64,000 nucleotides of DNA from Albula goreensis. Taxonomy: Eukaryota; Chordata; Actinopteri; Albuliformes; Albulidae. The stretch spans positions 29,363,906 through 29,427,905 of the forward strand of contig CM040745.1 in NCBI GenBank assembly GCA_022829145.1, read 5' to 3'. Shown in pieces: positions 1 to 13,200 of the stretch (positions are counted from its first letter, which is position 1; each line of letters begins with the position of its first letter). Made by a program: the position numbers and the translations under genes. Under the pieces are notes generated by a model. The model worked only from the letters and a program-made list of their open reading frames with translations, did not search any database and was not told where the DNA came from.

Positions 1-720
1 GATGTTAAATCATACAGGAAGTCACAAAGAACCCTGGAACAACATCCAGTGTTCATGACTCTACAGCTGAGTATCAAGCCGGGAACCACTGCTCATTAAA
101 ATGAACATGAACTATCCTCTCAGCACTGTCATAAATCACCTCTGGATGTTCCTCAAGAGTTCTGAAACAATGTTCGATGGATAGATGAGTCTCACTGAGC
201 AACATGGGCCCTGTTTCTTTCTGCCAAAATCCAAGTACTGCATTCCACATGGACACCAGCAGCTAGAGCGCAGGAATGCTTCGATGCAGCAGAACCTGGA
301 TGAACTGCCATCATTGAGTTCTCCTCTCTATGAGACAATTCCACAGGAGAAAGACACACCACCCGTCCAGGAGCTGAAGCTGAAGAGCACTGGGCCTTGC
401 AGAAAGACCATGGTCCGAAACACGCAAGTCTAAATTTAGACTGTTGAAGAACAAGAAATGTGAAGATTTGAAAGGGAAAAGTTAAAGTCCAAACATAAAT
501 CCCATTGAGATGTTGCGGCAGGACCTGAAACAAGTTATTCATGCTTAAAAACCAACATTTCATTGAGTTACATCAGTGTTGCATGGATGAATGGGCCAAC
601 ATTCAACCACAGGACAATGAGAAATGGATCACCAAATTTAGTGTTGATCATAGAGCAATATAGATAACAAAGAGTCATAAAAAAGCAATGACCAAATTAT
701 AAAGGTCCATTCATAAATAT
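1..720 (+). mobile_element. Decayed Tc1/mariner transposon (transposase relic)
   Basis: Remnant of a Tc1-like DNA transposon with its transposase on the plus strand. In order, the DNA resembles parts of a Tc1 transposase gene: the helix-turn-helix end and the 'GTGTTCATGACTC' stretch (about 48-62), the segment before the first catalytic Asp (about 170-190), the 'HTS'-like part (about 415-430), and 'NPIEMLW-DLKQ' with the catalytic Glu region (about 498-535). Stops, frameshifts and a large internal deletion between about 60 and 170 break the frame, so no functional enzyme is possible. The left end lies outside the window and the right end near 720 is approximate. Family recognition is from memory of fish Tc1 sequences, not from a search. 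Confidence 0.6.
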
Positions 721-1924
721 ATTGTTCCCCTATAGGGTGCTGTGCAACAGTTCAGCTACAAGCAGATAGAGGCATTTCTTGTTCCTCCAAATCACAACAA
801 ACTCAAAGTCTTTGGTTTTCCAAATTAGTCTAATAAAGTGCTGGAAGGTGATATGAATTCTGTAAATTGTTGTGATTTGAAACCTGTCACAGAGCATAGC
901 ATTTGCCATGGAACAAATGGCCTGATTTGTCATTCATTTAACTGTCTTCACTAAACCGTATGAAAGTTGTAGTCCATCAATCACCAGGGGGTATATATCT
1001 TAGATATGCCACATTAAAAAAACGTGTAAGAACCACCTGGCAGTGACAGTGAGCAGAAATAATACTCGAGGCAGTGAAATGGGTAACTTTAGTTACGCAA
1101 AGAAACTTTAAAGCTTTTTACATATTAACAGATCTAAGCTTGCTTTCTTAAAATTGGAGGTCTTTGTAGTTTCCAAGTGTTCACTTGAGTCTCTTTTGTT
1201 ACAGATACCACTGGTTTTGGTTGTAAATACTTGCGTAAATAAATGTGATATTTTACTGATAGGATGATAAGATGATGACAGTAGTCATTCCAAGGTATTT
1301 AAACAAAAGAGAGAAATGTTAAGGCACATTGGGAGTATGCCAAAAACTGAGGACAAGAGTTATTTCGATACTGATTCCACAAAACAAATCACAAAACAGA
1401 AATTAGCAATAAATACTTCAACCCGTTGACATCATTTGTTGTATTTTTGGATATTTTCAGTTAAAACTAGAAAATTCATGATATTTTATCAGAATGGAGA
1501 GTTTATCTGACTCTTATTGCAATAATTTCTTTTTAGAGCAAATATGCTCAACAGTGGAATCAACTATTAGATTTATCAACTTCAGTTGTCATAAATGTGA
1601 ATATGCAAATCAATAAAATCCCCTGCTTTGGAAAGCTTAATTTTCTCTTTCAAGGACCAATCCATCTTTAAAAATCTTTCCAGTTTCCTCAGGGTCAATT
1701 TTGGCTTCAGGAATAAAATACTTTTAATGCTCACTCAATTATGCAGGACTGAAATAAACTTAAATGGCATTAAATAATTGATCTTCTAAAAGAAAAATTA
1801 ATTTGAATAGAAACCTCCAGCCAATTCATATTTTCCAATTGCGGGGATGGATGGACCACCAGCTCTATATGGGCAATATAAAAAATGAGCTTGAATGCAA
1901 AACAAAGGGGGCACCCACACACAC
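721..1924. other. Intergenic, nothing recognised
   Basis: AT-rich single-copy-looking DNA with no convincing coding frame on either strand. Short open frames here lack splice-site or motif support. Confidence 0.5.
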
Positions 1925-2240
1925 ACATTCACTGAGTAGTCACTTCATTAGTTACACCACCAACATAAGAGAGAGCTGCACTCACTTTTACCCTCCAAAC
2001 AGTCCAAATTTATTAGGACATGAACTCAAATGGGACAAGGTATCGAATCGGAAGCACACAGATGCCGTCAGACGTCAACTCCAATGCTTCCCATAGTGGT
2101 GGATGTCTTCTCTGAATAGCTTGTTCTATATCATCTCACAGAAGCTTGACTGGTTTGACATATAGTGACTGGAGAGGCCACTGAATTTGGCTGAATTCTC
2201 CACCATGTTATTCTTCTTGGTGCTGGTGGTCAGTATGGAG
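1925..2240 (-). mobile_element. Second decayed Tc1-type element
   Basis: The left part, 'CACTTCATTAGTTACACC' (about 1941-1958), matches the terminal repeat of the element at 30917 ('CATTTTATTAGGTACACC'). Further right, 2120-2230 aligns in order with the part of that element that encodes the 'PPQSPDLNPIE' region on the minus strand. Shared blocks are 'GTTCTATATCATCTCACAG', 'GTGACTGGAGAGGCCACTGA' and 'CACCATGTTATTC'. The copy is highly diverged and internally deleted, without an open transposase frame. The right boundary is approximate. Confidence 0.5.
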
Positions 2241-5200
2241 CTGTTTGGACTGAATCCAAGTATAAGTAAGGCATTACCATTAGCATTAGTAATCTCCTCT
2301 GCAGTTGTCCAATCGGATCTGATTGGTTCAGTGAGAACGGAAAGACCATCACAGACTCATAGCTGTTTGTTAGCTTTGACATCAAATACAGCAATTCATA
2401 AACAAAGGCGATAATCTTTTGAGGAGGTGGTCTTGATTTTATTCCACAGGTGAAACATCCTGAAACCTAACAGTTATTTTCTTTGAAAAGTAAGAGAAGT
2501 GAAGATCAAATGTTTTAAATACTGACTGAAAATGAATTTAATGTCTGTATGATACACACAATCACAAGCAAAAACATACATGTGTCAAAAATCAGCAGTG
2601 TTGAAGTGAAATAAAAAAAGACTGGACCCTTTTAATGTTTTCAGCTCCAATTCTGGTCAGATATTCATTCAGTATACCTCTGCAGTTTGAATGTGTTGTG
2701 TTTGTAGTAATAACTCTAATTTCACTCCCTCCAGTTGAAATTGGTTTATATGTATTGAACAAAGAGAACACTATTGTGTATGGCAAAAAAGGAATTACCT
2801 GCTAATGGTCAACATTAATCCCCTTGAATTTCCTCCATACATCCCAGATGCCATGGTAAACTTCTTTTGTTTCCCTTTTTCATGCAGTTTTGTGTTTGTG
2901 TGTTTCAACCACATATTTATTGTGTTGTTTGGGTGCTAGTCCATTACCCTCTGGTTTTGTTTTTCTTCTTTTTTTGTAATGGGGGTTATTTGGGTGGGTT
3001 TATGATCATGTCGTCCTTGCCGTTTGTTTACTGTCTCTTATTTTCTATCAGTGATTCTTTTTGCATTTTGTGTTATTGTGGATCCACCAGTTTTCTGAAA
3101 AGGGCTGAAAACCCACCTTTAACTCTTAACCTCCTACATCTTGAACTATTTATTTTTTCTGACAACCCTGGAACTCAAGATCTTTCTTTTTTTTCTTCTT
3201 ATATCTATTCGATTTAAGCTCCATGTTTAATGTAATATTGATTAGTACATCAAAGTTTGTTTAAAAAAATGCCACATTATATCTCATTTCACTTACCTGC
3301 ATAGGGGCTGAATCTGAGCTGTTTGGCTGTATTTGTAATGCCCTACTCTGGTACTTGTTGTTATGCTGGTTCTTTGCACTTAATGTTTGGTGAAATGGCA
3401 TTGCAAGTTGCTTTTCAGTAGATCTATGTTAAGTGTTTTATCCCACATTGTTTTTATGAAGCACTTAAAAAAACATCTAGGCATAAGCCAGGTGATGCTA
3501 TGAGTCTGTCACAAGTGAACATCGTCTAGCAGGCTGTGAGATGTGACGTTTCAACAAGACGAATCAAAGTCTTCTGTCAAACTTCCTGTTATGGAGGACT
3601 AAATGAGAGCAAATGCTAGTGTCCTTGCTAATGTTTTAGTGGAAATCAAAAGGCAGAGGGTCTCAGGCAAACTTATGATGGATTTGCCAATGATTCTGTG
3701 GCAGAGCTACCCTTAGCGTCAGCCTTAGCTTCCTGCCATGTGCGGATATGACTCCAGGATGAAGAAAAGAGACAGCCCTAACAGCACATAAGCTGGGGAC
3801 CACAAAACAATCATCCATTCAGGCTGACTAAAACAACACACCACTTTAGATGCAGGAGCTCGAAATGGCTTTGCATTTGCATAACTTTTAGGACTGTTTT
3901 TGAATAATGTCTCACTGTAGATGAGTATTTCTACATTATCATATTGGAAAGCTGAACTGCCTTCCTTGGAGCTGTAACTTTGAGATGCAGTAGGCCAAAT
4001 TCACCATTTACTGAATGACATGCAAATTAAATGTCCAGGTATGTCTTTCAGTGACAAGATATTTGTGGCAAACATTTACTTATACATAACCTCTGCAGAA
4101 TATAGTATAAACAAGTCATTTCTTTGTTTAACCCAGGAGGGACATCTGTGAACAATGAAAACATCAATTTCAGCTCTCTTTGTCTGACTACTGACCAAGA
4201 ATATTAACCATTAAAATTCCTAATTTATTAATATAAATAGTCATGCTATCAAAGATGCCAGCTTTTGCTAACTCTGGGAAAAATGACTTTCACCTTGCTC
4301 TTTTTGCTTGTTGAGGGCTGAGGGAATGTTTTCATTTCACCATTGTTACACTCGGCAAGACCCAGCTATTATTTTTTCAATCCATTGTAAAAGAAATAGG
4401 GAGGATGCCATTAAGCAGACCCCTACATTGTGGAACACTGGACAGCAAATACCAATATTTGTGGGTTATCGATTTGGTACTGTATGACAGAGGAGAAAAA
4501 TATGTATTTAATACAATTCAATATGCTTCTCTCACTTTAAAGTTTAAGCTATTTATATCTGCCTGATGTTCAAGTACTCCTCATGCTATTTTATACCAAG
4601 CAGTCTCTACATATTCCCTTGCCATCGGTTTTAAAGGTAAATAAATCCCAACTCCCCAGTAAGGACATCACCAAAAGCTGCACTGGGGGGGTCACATGTA
4701 GGTGAATCACCTCATGTTGACTGCTCTAGCATGAAATGTGAACCAGTGTATGAGGCCGAACAAAGCAGCAGTGTGCAGCAGGGGCTCAGTCCTGCACAGG
4801 CTGAGTGGGCATGACATGAATGGCTCCTGTTCTCCCACTTTGGCTGCTTTCTCATGGCATCCACCCGCCTCTTCTCCACACAAAGGGACTCCAATAGGCT
4901 GGAAAAGACGAGAGATCTGGACAACCAAAGCCTTGGACAGACAAATGCAGCTCCATCATTCTGTAAACCTGTTACAATTTGTTCCTTTTTTCCAAATATC
5001 AAAAGCTAGAATTTACTTTTCTGTTCTCCATTACTCTTTCCAGTTATGTGGCTGCTAAGATACCCTGAAGGAAAGGAGGCAAGATTTTTGTCTATGCATT
5101 CCATTAGTTTTCCTTTACAGGGATGCTAATGCCGAGAACATCCTGGGGGTAGAGGCATTTGTGGGAAACATATCATACTTACAAATCAAGCAGCCATATA

Positions 5201-8200
5201 TCTCTGTCCTATGGATGCCTGTGTCTAAGAAGGCCCTGTTTTTTTTCCATATCAACCAGATAGCAGATAAGTGTATAATCGTTTGTGCATTGTCCTTCTG
5301 AATGCAGGCAGGAAGGGGTTTTTTGTACTAGCAGCTCTTCCCAGACGTGCTTAACGTGTGCAGTAAGATGTGGCACAGTGTTGTCTCCCCTCTACAGTTG
5401 CAATAACTATCAGTGAGATCACATCCAACCCTACAGACCCAAGGAGATTTGATTCCACTAACAACCCAGATGCTTCCTAGAGTTTGCAACAACTTTTCTA
5501 ACCAATTAATTTAATCTCTAATTACAGGGAAATAAGATTGCCATTTTGAACTAATGCCATGGTAAGTAGCTAATGTAAGTAATGTTCCAAGCGTCCCCGA
5601 CCTTTACTGCTAATTATAAAAGTTTCAGGGTGATTTAATGTAGTTTTAAAGTGGAACTGCAGCTTCCTCTAACTCGGCCCTCACAGTTCACAGGGCAATT
5701 AACATTCCCAGAGACGAGCAGTCCCAGACACCATCTGAGAGACCTGCTTTCAGTCCACAGGGTAGATAAATACATAACTAAAACGTTGTTGCTGCACATC
5801 CCTTAAACAAGTGAAATTTCACAGGATTACTTTTAGAAAAAGTAAACATTCATTTCATGATTTAAGAATAAATAATTACTATGTGCAGAGTTTTATTCGT
5901 TGCAGGTGTGTATGTGGAGTGGTAATCAGTCTTTGGGTCACAACTGAATGCAAATTGTTTATTCCTTTTGGTATAAAATGCTTTTATGATATTATTGCTT
6001 TTAACAATGCTTGGTTTATTTCTCATTTCCAGTTGCAGGGAGTGTGCATCATTTTTGATAACTAGACAGCTATAAAGTATTTCCTGCGAAGATGTTCAAT
6101 CACCAAGTAAATTAGTTCTCCAGCTACATTAGATAATGCCAAAGATCTATATTGTCTGTGTAAGGGAACTACACTGGTTAGCTTGGTTGTTCTGCAAGCT
6201 TCACAATACCAGAAAACATGGTCCTAAAAAATTTTATCAAGCAATTTTTTTTGTTGTTACACAAACTTACATCAAGAAAAGAAAAGTTAAGTGAAGTTCC
6301 ATTATTATGGGCCTGGAATGCAGGGTTGGAGTTTCTATAGGGAGCATCTCTTAGCTTCTGCCTTGGATGTTTCCTTTGCTTCCACATCACAAAACAAATC
6401 TATATAAATGGGCCATTTGTCATGCATCATCCCTTACTTACTCTTTCTAAAATTCTCAGACTTTATCCAAATCTATTCCATGTGCCTTTTTAATCAACAG
6501 CTCTAAAGGAATGCACCTAAATCTTTACTTCATTCTTTTTGCTACAGTGTTGCAGTTTGTCATTTGGTCTCCTGTGCATTGACAAACTTACAAAGTTGCA
6601 GAACAAGGATGCACTAACTAAAGTGCACTAACTTTATGACATCACTTCCTCGGTGAGGAAAAAAGTATTTTTTCCTCTAAAGAATTTTCAAAGGCACTTT
6701 CTCAGAGAAAAACAGGGCCTGGATTGATGGGGTGTTTTATTCAAGTTTTTTTTTTTTTTTTTGTTGCTGTTTTAATCCCATGGTAAAGCTCAGAGCAGAA
6801 GCTCTCCTCAGTATTTGGTACTTTTCTATGCCTTTTCATTTTGATTTGATGGGTAGGTCTCACTGGTTATATTTGTTGTTGAATAATTTTAAGTGTATCA
6901 AATATTGTCCCTTTAGGTCAGTCACTTAAAACAGATCATTTTTAATGAGGTCCAGAGGTACTTTGTTCATTTTTGGCCCAAATGTTCAAGTCATCCTTTT
7001 TTATTACTTTGTGTAAGTTCATATTTTACAAAATGCCCCACGGATGGTTTTAAATATTAAAATCAATGTGCTTTTTGAAGCCGTTTTCCCCTATGCATTC
7101 TCACTAAAATTGTCTCCATTACCTGGTATTTGCATGCTTGAGATTTGATCCAATATCCTTTTAATTAAATTAATACTGAAATATAAAGTTGAAATCTCTT
7201 TCAAAGAAGAAAATCATTATTTTCAGTGCAAAACCATTTGACATGATTATGTCTCTGCATTTCATCATATTTAAAAGCATTTGTGTTCAACATAGCCTAT
7301 TTGTAATTACTTTTGGAATGATTGCAAGTGAATTAGCCTCTCACATACTGTAAATGTTGACTGTTGAGGAATTCAAGACATGGCCTTACTGCCATACTTG
7401 ATTTTTAATGTTGAAGTATGTTTCCCTAATGGCAAAATGTGTCCACTATAGGGTGTGGCTGTCATTGACTCAATGGGTGATCCCAGTCAATTCCAGATGC
7501 CAAATAATTCCATTCCCTTGCCAGAGGGTTGTTTCCACTGACATGTATAGCTCTGTCTAAGGACTTATCCTGCTTCCGTTTGTTGTTCCATTTACTGAGC
7601 ACAAATCTGCAAGCTCCTCATTTTCCCTTGGTGTTTTGCTTTGGTGACTGCTTAAAGTTTTCATCGTGTCTTTCTTCTCCCCAGTGCTCTAGATTTTATT
7701 CACATGCTAAATTTTGGAAAACATTCATGCAAGCTTGGAGAGAACCTGTAACAGGTGTATTGTCAGGGTTCTTCAGGAAGGCATACAGTGAGACTCCTTT
7801 AAATGTACCTCTAGTCTGTAGTACTGGCATTGGCACTCCTTATAATTAACTATTTCAGCCAGGTCATCCATGAACAAAAAGGACAGATGGGCAGCTTCTC
7901 ATGTTCATGCACAGAATGGACTGACAAGAGGTGCTATTAAACTGTCGTTTCCTTGGTGTTGGAGAAGTAAAGAAACAGTAAGATTCACAGAATATCCCAC
8001 TGTGTGACACAAAATAGCAAGGGGAGAGGGGGTCATCCTTCTGTCTGTTTACCACCAATTTCTCAATCTCTTCTCAGGAAGTGATCTGGAACAAATTCAC
8101 TTTACCCGGAATACCTCGGTTTCCCTTGTTGCATGTTTAAGCACAGCTGTTGCAGGGATCTCTCCCCCTCTCTCAGGTCCCTCCTCTACAAATCAGGCAC

Positions 8201-8379
8201 CCCTTCTCACATCACCACCCACCTGCCAAACCCCAACCACAACCCCAACTCCCTAACGTCCACTAACGGCTCTTAGCATCAGCCAAGTTTTCCTCCTTGC
8301 CGATCTCTCTTCCTCTCTCTCTCTCTCTCTCACTGCTTCAATTCAGGAAGCGAAAAACTTTTTCCCTCCCAGATGGGCA
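2241..8379. other. Gene-desert DNA
   Basis: About 6 kb of AT-rich DNA. Open frames are short and low-complexity, for example the Phe/Tyr/Cys-rich frame at 2867-3217 over pyrimidine-rich DNA. There is a T-run near 6747 and a short CT repeat at 8313-8332 just inside. I see no exon with credible splice sites. Some parts (4730-5060, 5390-5720) are more GC-balanced and could be regulatory, but nothing specific supports that. Confidence 0.45.
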
Positions 8380-8560
8380 GGTTCATCAGCAGAAGGCCAG
8401 CTTCCTGTTGGAGAGAAAGGCCAAGCATCCAATTTCATATACAGCAGGACTGGAGGGATTGATTTAGTCCATGATTCCTGTCACAATTGATCAAGCTCTA
8501 GCAGGCTGAGGCCGGCACGCCTGGGCAGGGAAACCGAGGCATCTGTCCTTCGCATATGTA
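8380..8560. promoter_or_regulatory. Candidate conserved non-coding element
   Basis: A GC-balanced island in AT-rich surroundings with no sustained coding frame. It contains dense motif-like words such as 'CACAATTGATCAAG' and 'GGCACGCCTGGGCAGGG'. The texture resembles developmental enhancers found in vertebrate gene deserts. This is a judgement from composition only; cross-species alignment is needed to confirm it. Confidence 0.3.
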
Positions 8561-9439
8561 GTAATGAAAAGGGAAATATACTGTACACAATCTAGGAGAA
8601 TGTCCCCTAGATTTCATCTACCATTTGCCCTTAACTCTGATTCACTGCAATTGTTTTGCTTTTTATTCATACATCACTAGAGATTACCTTGCTACAAATA
8701 ACATGCTTTTTATTATAAAAAAAAATACCTTTTTGATTTTATCCTAAACTTCTGGGTTAAGGTTGTGTGTTTTAATGAGGTAGTAGATTCACTGAAAATC
8801 TAGAGATATGATATCTATGAGATTCTAATAACCCCAATATATATTAGATTTTGTCAGTAATTACTGTGCAATGTATTGTGACATGGACTATAAACTTTTT
8901 TTCTGTGTTTTACGATAACATCTGCATCAAAATGGACAAGAGTGAATAAATGTGGAATATTACTGCGCTCATTATTGTTCATGATCCATTTGATGCCTTC
9001 AATTCCGAAGGACGGTGTTGTGAATGATCCCTCCTCTCTGTGGTCTTCGGGATCCACAGTGAGCTGTCAGAAGCTAATTGGTTAACAGTGGTAGCACTTA
9101 ATCAGTATGGAGCACATTTGGCTGTTCTGATCTGGGCTGTTTCTCTCAGTGGAGAACCAATGGTGCCAAAAAAAAGGAGAAAACAGCATTTTGTGAGGAG
9201 CAGAGGAATCATCACGCCTTTCGGATGTCTCAGAGCCGTATGTTCTGCATTTTGATGAACATAAGGTGAATGCTGAACATAGAATGTTGTTGAGTCCCTG
9301 TTGGGTAACAATTAGAAAATGAAATCATCTCAATTTCACTTATCCAGACTGTCGTCTGTATGATGGATGATCTTCTCGGGGTTCTTTGTGCCTACCTTTG
9401 TGGTGAGAATTTTCTTTGTCCCAAAATGTCTGTAATTAT
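8561..9439. other. Intergenic, possible minor regulatory DNA
   Basis: AT-rich to about 9000, then a more balanced stretch (9040-9260) with homeodomain-like words such as 'GCTAATTGGTTAAC'. No credible gene. Confidence 0.35.
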
Positions 9440-10215
9440 ATTTCTATTGGCTGTTTTTCGATGATGGCCTGCACCCTCCCATTCATCATCGTCGCCACAA
9501 TTACATTCACTCTTCTATCCTGTTCAAATGGATGCATCTGTAATTGGACAGTGAAAAATAATAGGATCCAAAGCTGTCGAGCAACTTTGACAAGGTTAAT
9601 TACTCAAAGCCATTTGTTTTGATGGCGCAGAGAAGAAAGACGGCGGGCTGCTGAAGATGACCACATGTGGTTTATTGCTCAACGCGGCGCCGCGGGACGC
9701 TGCTCTCCTCTTTGAGCCCTCGGTATTTTTAAACCTTTCCCATCACGACGGGGGAAACTTTGAAGCATCCATCACAAGGGATGTAATTACTGAGCTCTTT
9801 GAGAGGGGTGGTGTTTGGCCATTCTGATCACTCAAGGGCCAAAATAATATACGTTGTACACTTTCACGTTGCTCTTCCTTTTTAAATGCCATGCGCTCAG
9901 ACCAGGGGCCCCTAATGAAAACGGGGACATGTCGCTGGAGCCGATGTAATGGACCAGAGGATGTGGTGAGGGAGCTGATGTATCTGCAAGGCTGCTTGGA
10001 ACAATTTGTAAAACTATCACGCTGTGAAAACATGATCCTCCGGGATCCTTTAGCGGTAAACAGCTTTGATGTGCACAGCGGTGTCCTGCAGGCTCCGGCA
10101 AAAGCAAACGATAGGTTTCCACCGGCACAGTGTGATGTTGCCTTTCATCCTGCTCACTTTTACCTGCCTGCACCAGATTTGCCTCATGGCAAGGAGAAGC
10201 AGTTGCCCTATGCAA
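9440..10215. promoter_or_regulatory. Candidate regulatory cluster with CpG-rich palindromes
   Basis: The most GC- and CpG-rich block of the left 40 kb. It carries homeodomain-type cores ('TGTAATTGG' near 9539, 'GGTTAATTACTC' near 9595), a perfect E-box palindrome CCACATGTGG (9661-9670) and a perfect 12-bp palindrome CGCGGCGCCGCG (9683-9694). Overlapping open frames on both strands (9743-10235) are probably a by-product of high GC. They show no splice context or recognisable domain. It could be a distal enhancer, or less likely a promoter with an unannotated non-coding exon. Confidence 0.35.
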
Positions 10216-13200
10216 TTGCTTTAAATGGTAACTAAGTGCTTGCTAATGTTAATGTATTAATAACAATGCGTGTTTGTGCATCGTGCTCAGGGAAACTCGG
10301 CTCTGTTGGAATGTAGGCTGCCAAAAGCTAGTGACTTCATATGAATAAATCATTTAAAAAACCCAAAGAAACTTAGGTCATCACACAGGGAAAAGGGGAT
10401 CATACAGGCTAACCCTAGACACTTGCATAGTGATACACACTACCAGAGGCAATAGGAATAATTTCTGTCAATTTACAGAAGCATATTTCTCAGAGTAACT
10501 CCTGCTAAAGGCTAAAATACATTAAAGGTTAGGCTATATGTAATACATATGACGCAGTCCATAAATTTTGCTGGACAGATTAAATGTATGGAATCCAAAG
10601 ATGTCTTTAATATTGTACCTTCACTGTTTCCTCTGTGGAAATTTGGGTAATAGCCCCAGTCCTGCAGCCCCACCTTCCATCCCCTGGGACAACTTACCTG
10701 TCCAATGTCTGGCCAATAGTGTGTAGAATATGTGATGTTTCCATCAGAAAAAGACTATTTGCCTATCCAGCAACTCTTCAGCTCAGAGCAATTCAAAATA
10801 TCTGTATCAGTGCTGACTTGCAGTAGCTGCACAATTTCTTGTCATATTAGGGTAACTATGTCTGACAAAGATTATGAAACAATATAGTTATATTACAACC
10901 TGCAATGTTGATGTGAATAAATTGTTCTGACGAGTCACTGATAAATGGGAACAAAGAAAAAGAAACTATAAACTCAGCAAACATGGATTCAACCATACCT
11001 CAGTGCTCTCCCCCCGAGCTTTACTGACAGATACGTCACATTTGGAAAGCAATACATTCAAACTGAAAAAACCCCAAAGCTTAATGCAATACACAGTCAT
11101 CAAGATGTAATATTTGAAAAGTGAAAAGAGGTATATAAAATGAAAGGCAATACAGATGACCAGGAGGAAGAGGAAAATTGTGGTAGCATTGTATTCATTT
11201 TCACATGTGCATTGTATTTCCTTTGTGAGTAGGCTACTATATTTCATTTTAGTATGAATAATTTTCCATAATGCTGTGTATTCATGCTTATTATTATGTC
11301 TTTCAGTGTCTCTAAATGTTCATCCTATGATACTGAATGAGTGCTGCACTGCACTAAATTATACAGCCAGAAACCATGATAGCCTTTTCAATCAGAGAAC
11401 CCAGGGAAAACAGCCTAAACTTACAAAATATATGATTGAGACATAAAAAGATAATTAAATCAATGAAAAGGTTCAAAACAAGCTTTTCATCATGTTTCTG
11501 AATTCAGAGAGGAATGAGAAGACTTTTTCTCTTTCTGAATTTAAAAGTCAAAGAGAAAAATACAACCATGTAGCTGTAGCTGTACGTATCGATTGTAAGG
11601 TCTAGACTTTCTGACTTTCATTCCTCTCTCAGTGGTGTCTCGGCTCTCACATGTAGGGAAATGGGGTCTCTGACAACTTGGGGAAAAGTACTCCAAACAC
11701 CCACATGTGGATCCATGACCTGAGGTTCCCTCCCCCTACCAAAACTACCACCTGTCAAGGCTGCTGTCAAACACTTCCTGGTTGTCTGTGGCCTTTTTCC
11801 AGTTGCTCGCACTGTTGCTGTCACATCCAGTTTCTGCCATGTTTTGGAGTTATTTCAGCACACAGGCAGGGAAAACTTTTCAGCCTCAGTGCATTAGGCA
11901 GCTCACTAGTGTGCATTTTAAAGAGCACTAAAAGCTGCTACGGAAATGAGTTCACACAGTGGGGCATGTTCACAGACATATATATGTTTTGTATCTACCC
12001 TGTTGACAACAAGTGTAGTTATTATAAACATCTTAGGCCTCTTAGGAGCATACCAAATCCATTTTGCAGAAAGCACATAATACTTCTGCTTGTATTTATA
12101 AACAAATGAAAGAGTATCCACACAGAGAAAAACTGTTTGAAAAAGATACTCTTTGATATTGATTTTGAGTGAAACTACATCCAAACTACTTGATGTCTCT
12201 AGATGTCCTTGTGTTTGCAATCAATATTCCATTCTTTAAATTTACACATCAGTATTGATCACTGATAACTCACCATCTGTATCAAAAACCTGCATCGGAT
12301 GCTTCTTCACAGACAAACTGGCTCTGGATGAAAATGCATCTAAGATTGCATTTGTAAATATGATATTGTCTTCAGGTGTGGAATCATTTTCACACAGTAA
12401 AAAAAACAGAATATATCAAGGTCTACCTCTGATGAGAAGAGAGAAAAAATGTTGTTTTTCATGTAACGCTATAAATTATTTTAAAGCAAAGCTGTTTTAG
12501 TCTGGGTTTTAGCACTGATGCTCTTCAGTTGGGTCTCCGATGAACAGAGATGTATGTCAGATAAACTGAACAGAAACCAGATCAGGATCCAATAAGTTAT
12601 AGAACAAGGAGAGACTGGCACAGAGAAGAACACGAGTCATTGCCTTCTCATTGTGGACTGAAAAAAGGACAGAAAAAACAATTTAACGATAAATCAAATT
12701 ACACCTCAAAATCATATTACTGCAGCAAAGCATACACTCATAAAAAAGAGGATTTCTCATAAATACTGAGAAGTTTAAACAGCCTGTAGATTGTTCTGAG
12801 AATAGAGCATTGGCCATGTTAAACATATTTCCTCTTCAGTGTCTGAAGGGTTTCATTTCAAAAGTCACCCAATAGCGGAGTCATCGTGTAATGGCTTGAA
12901 CACAGCCATGGGGAATTTACAGACCATGTTTCATGTCTTGCATGTCTCATATCAATTCATAATATTCATGTATCCAATCCCCATAAATGTAATATCCTTT
13001 AGCAAACATACATTCAGTGTTTGATATACAGGCAATCGGGGTGCATAACCTGGGAGGTACCAATTATCACTGAATTAGATACACTTTATTGCAAATATTC
13101 AATACATTTTTTGGTGTATCTGATATATCTTCTGTATTCCTTGGCTTATTAAGCTGACATACCAATGTTGAGAAAGATGTCATGTGCCAAAACTAGGCCA

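Noticed and set aside
2867-3217. 116-codon hydrophobic frame, Phe/Cys-rich
   Set aside because: Encoded by pyrimidine-rich DNA; composition typical of non-coding T-rich sequence.
9743-10235. Three overlapping frames of 96-127 codons on both strands
   Set aside because: Mutually overlapping in a GC-rich block with no motif; better explained as a regulatory island.
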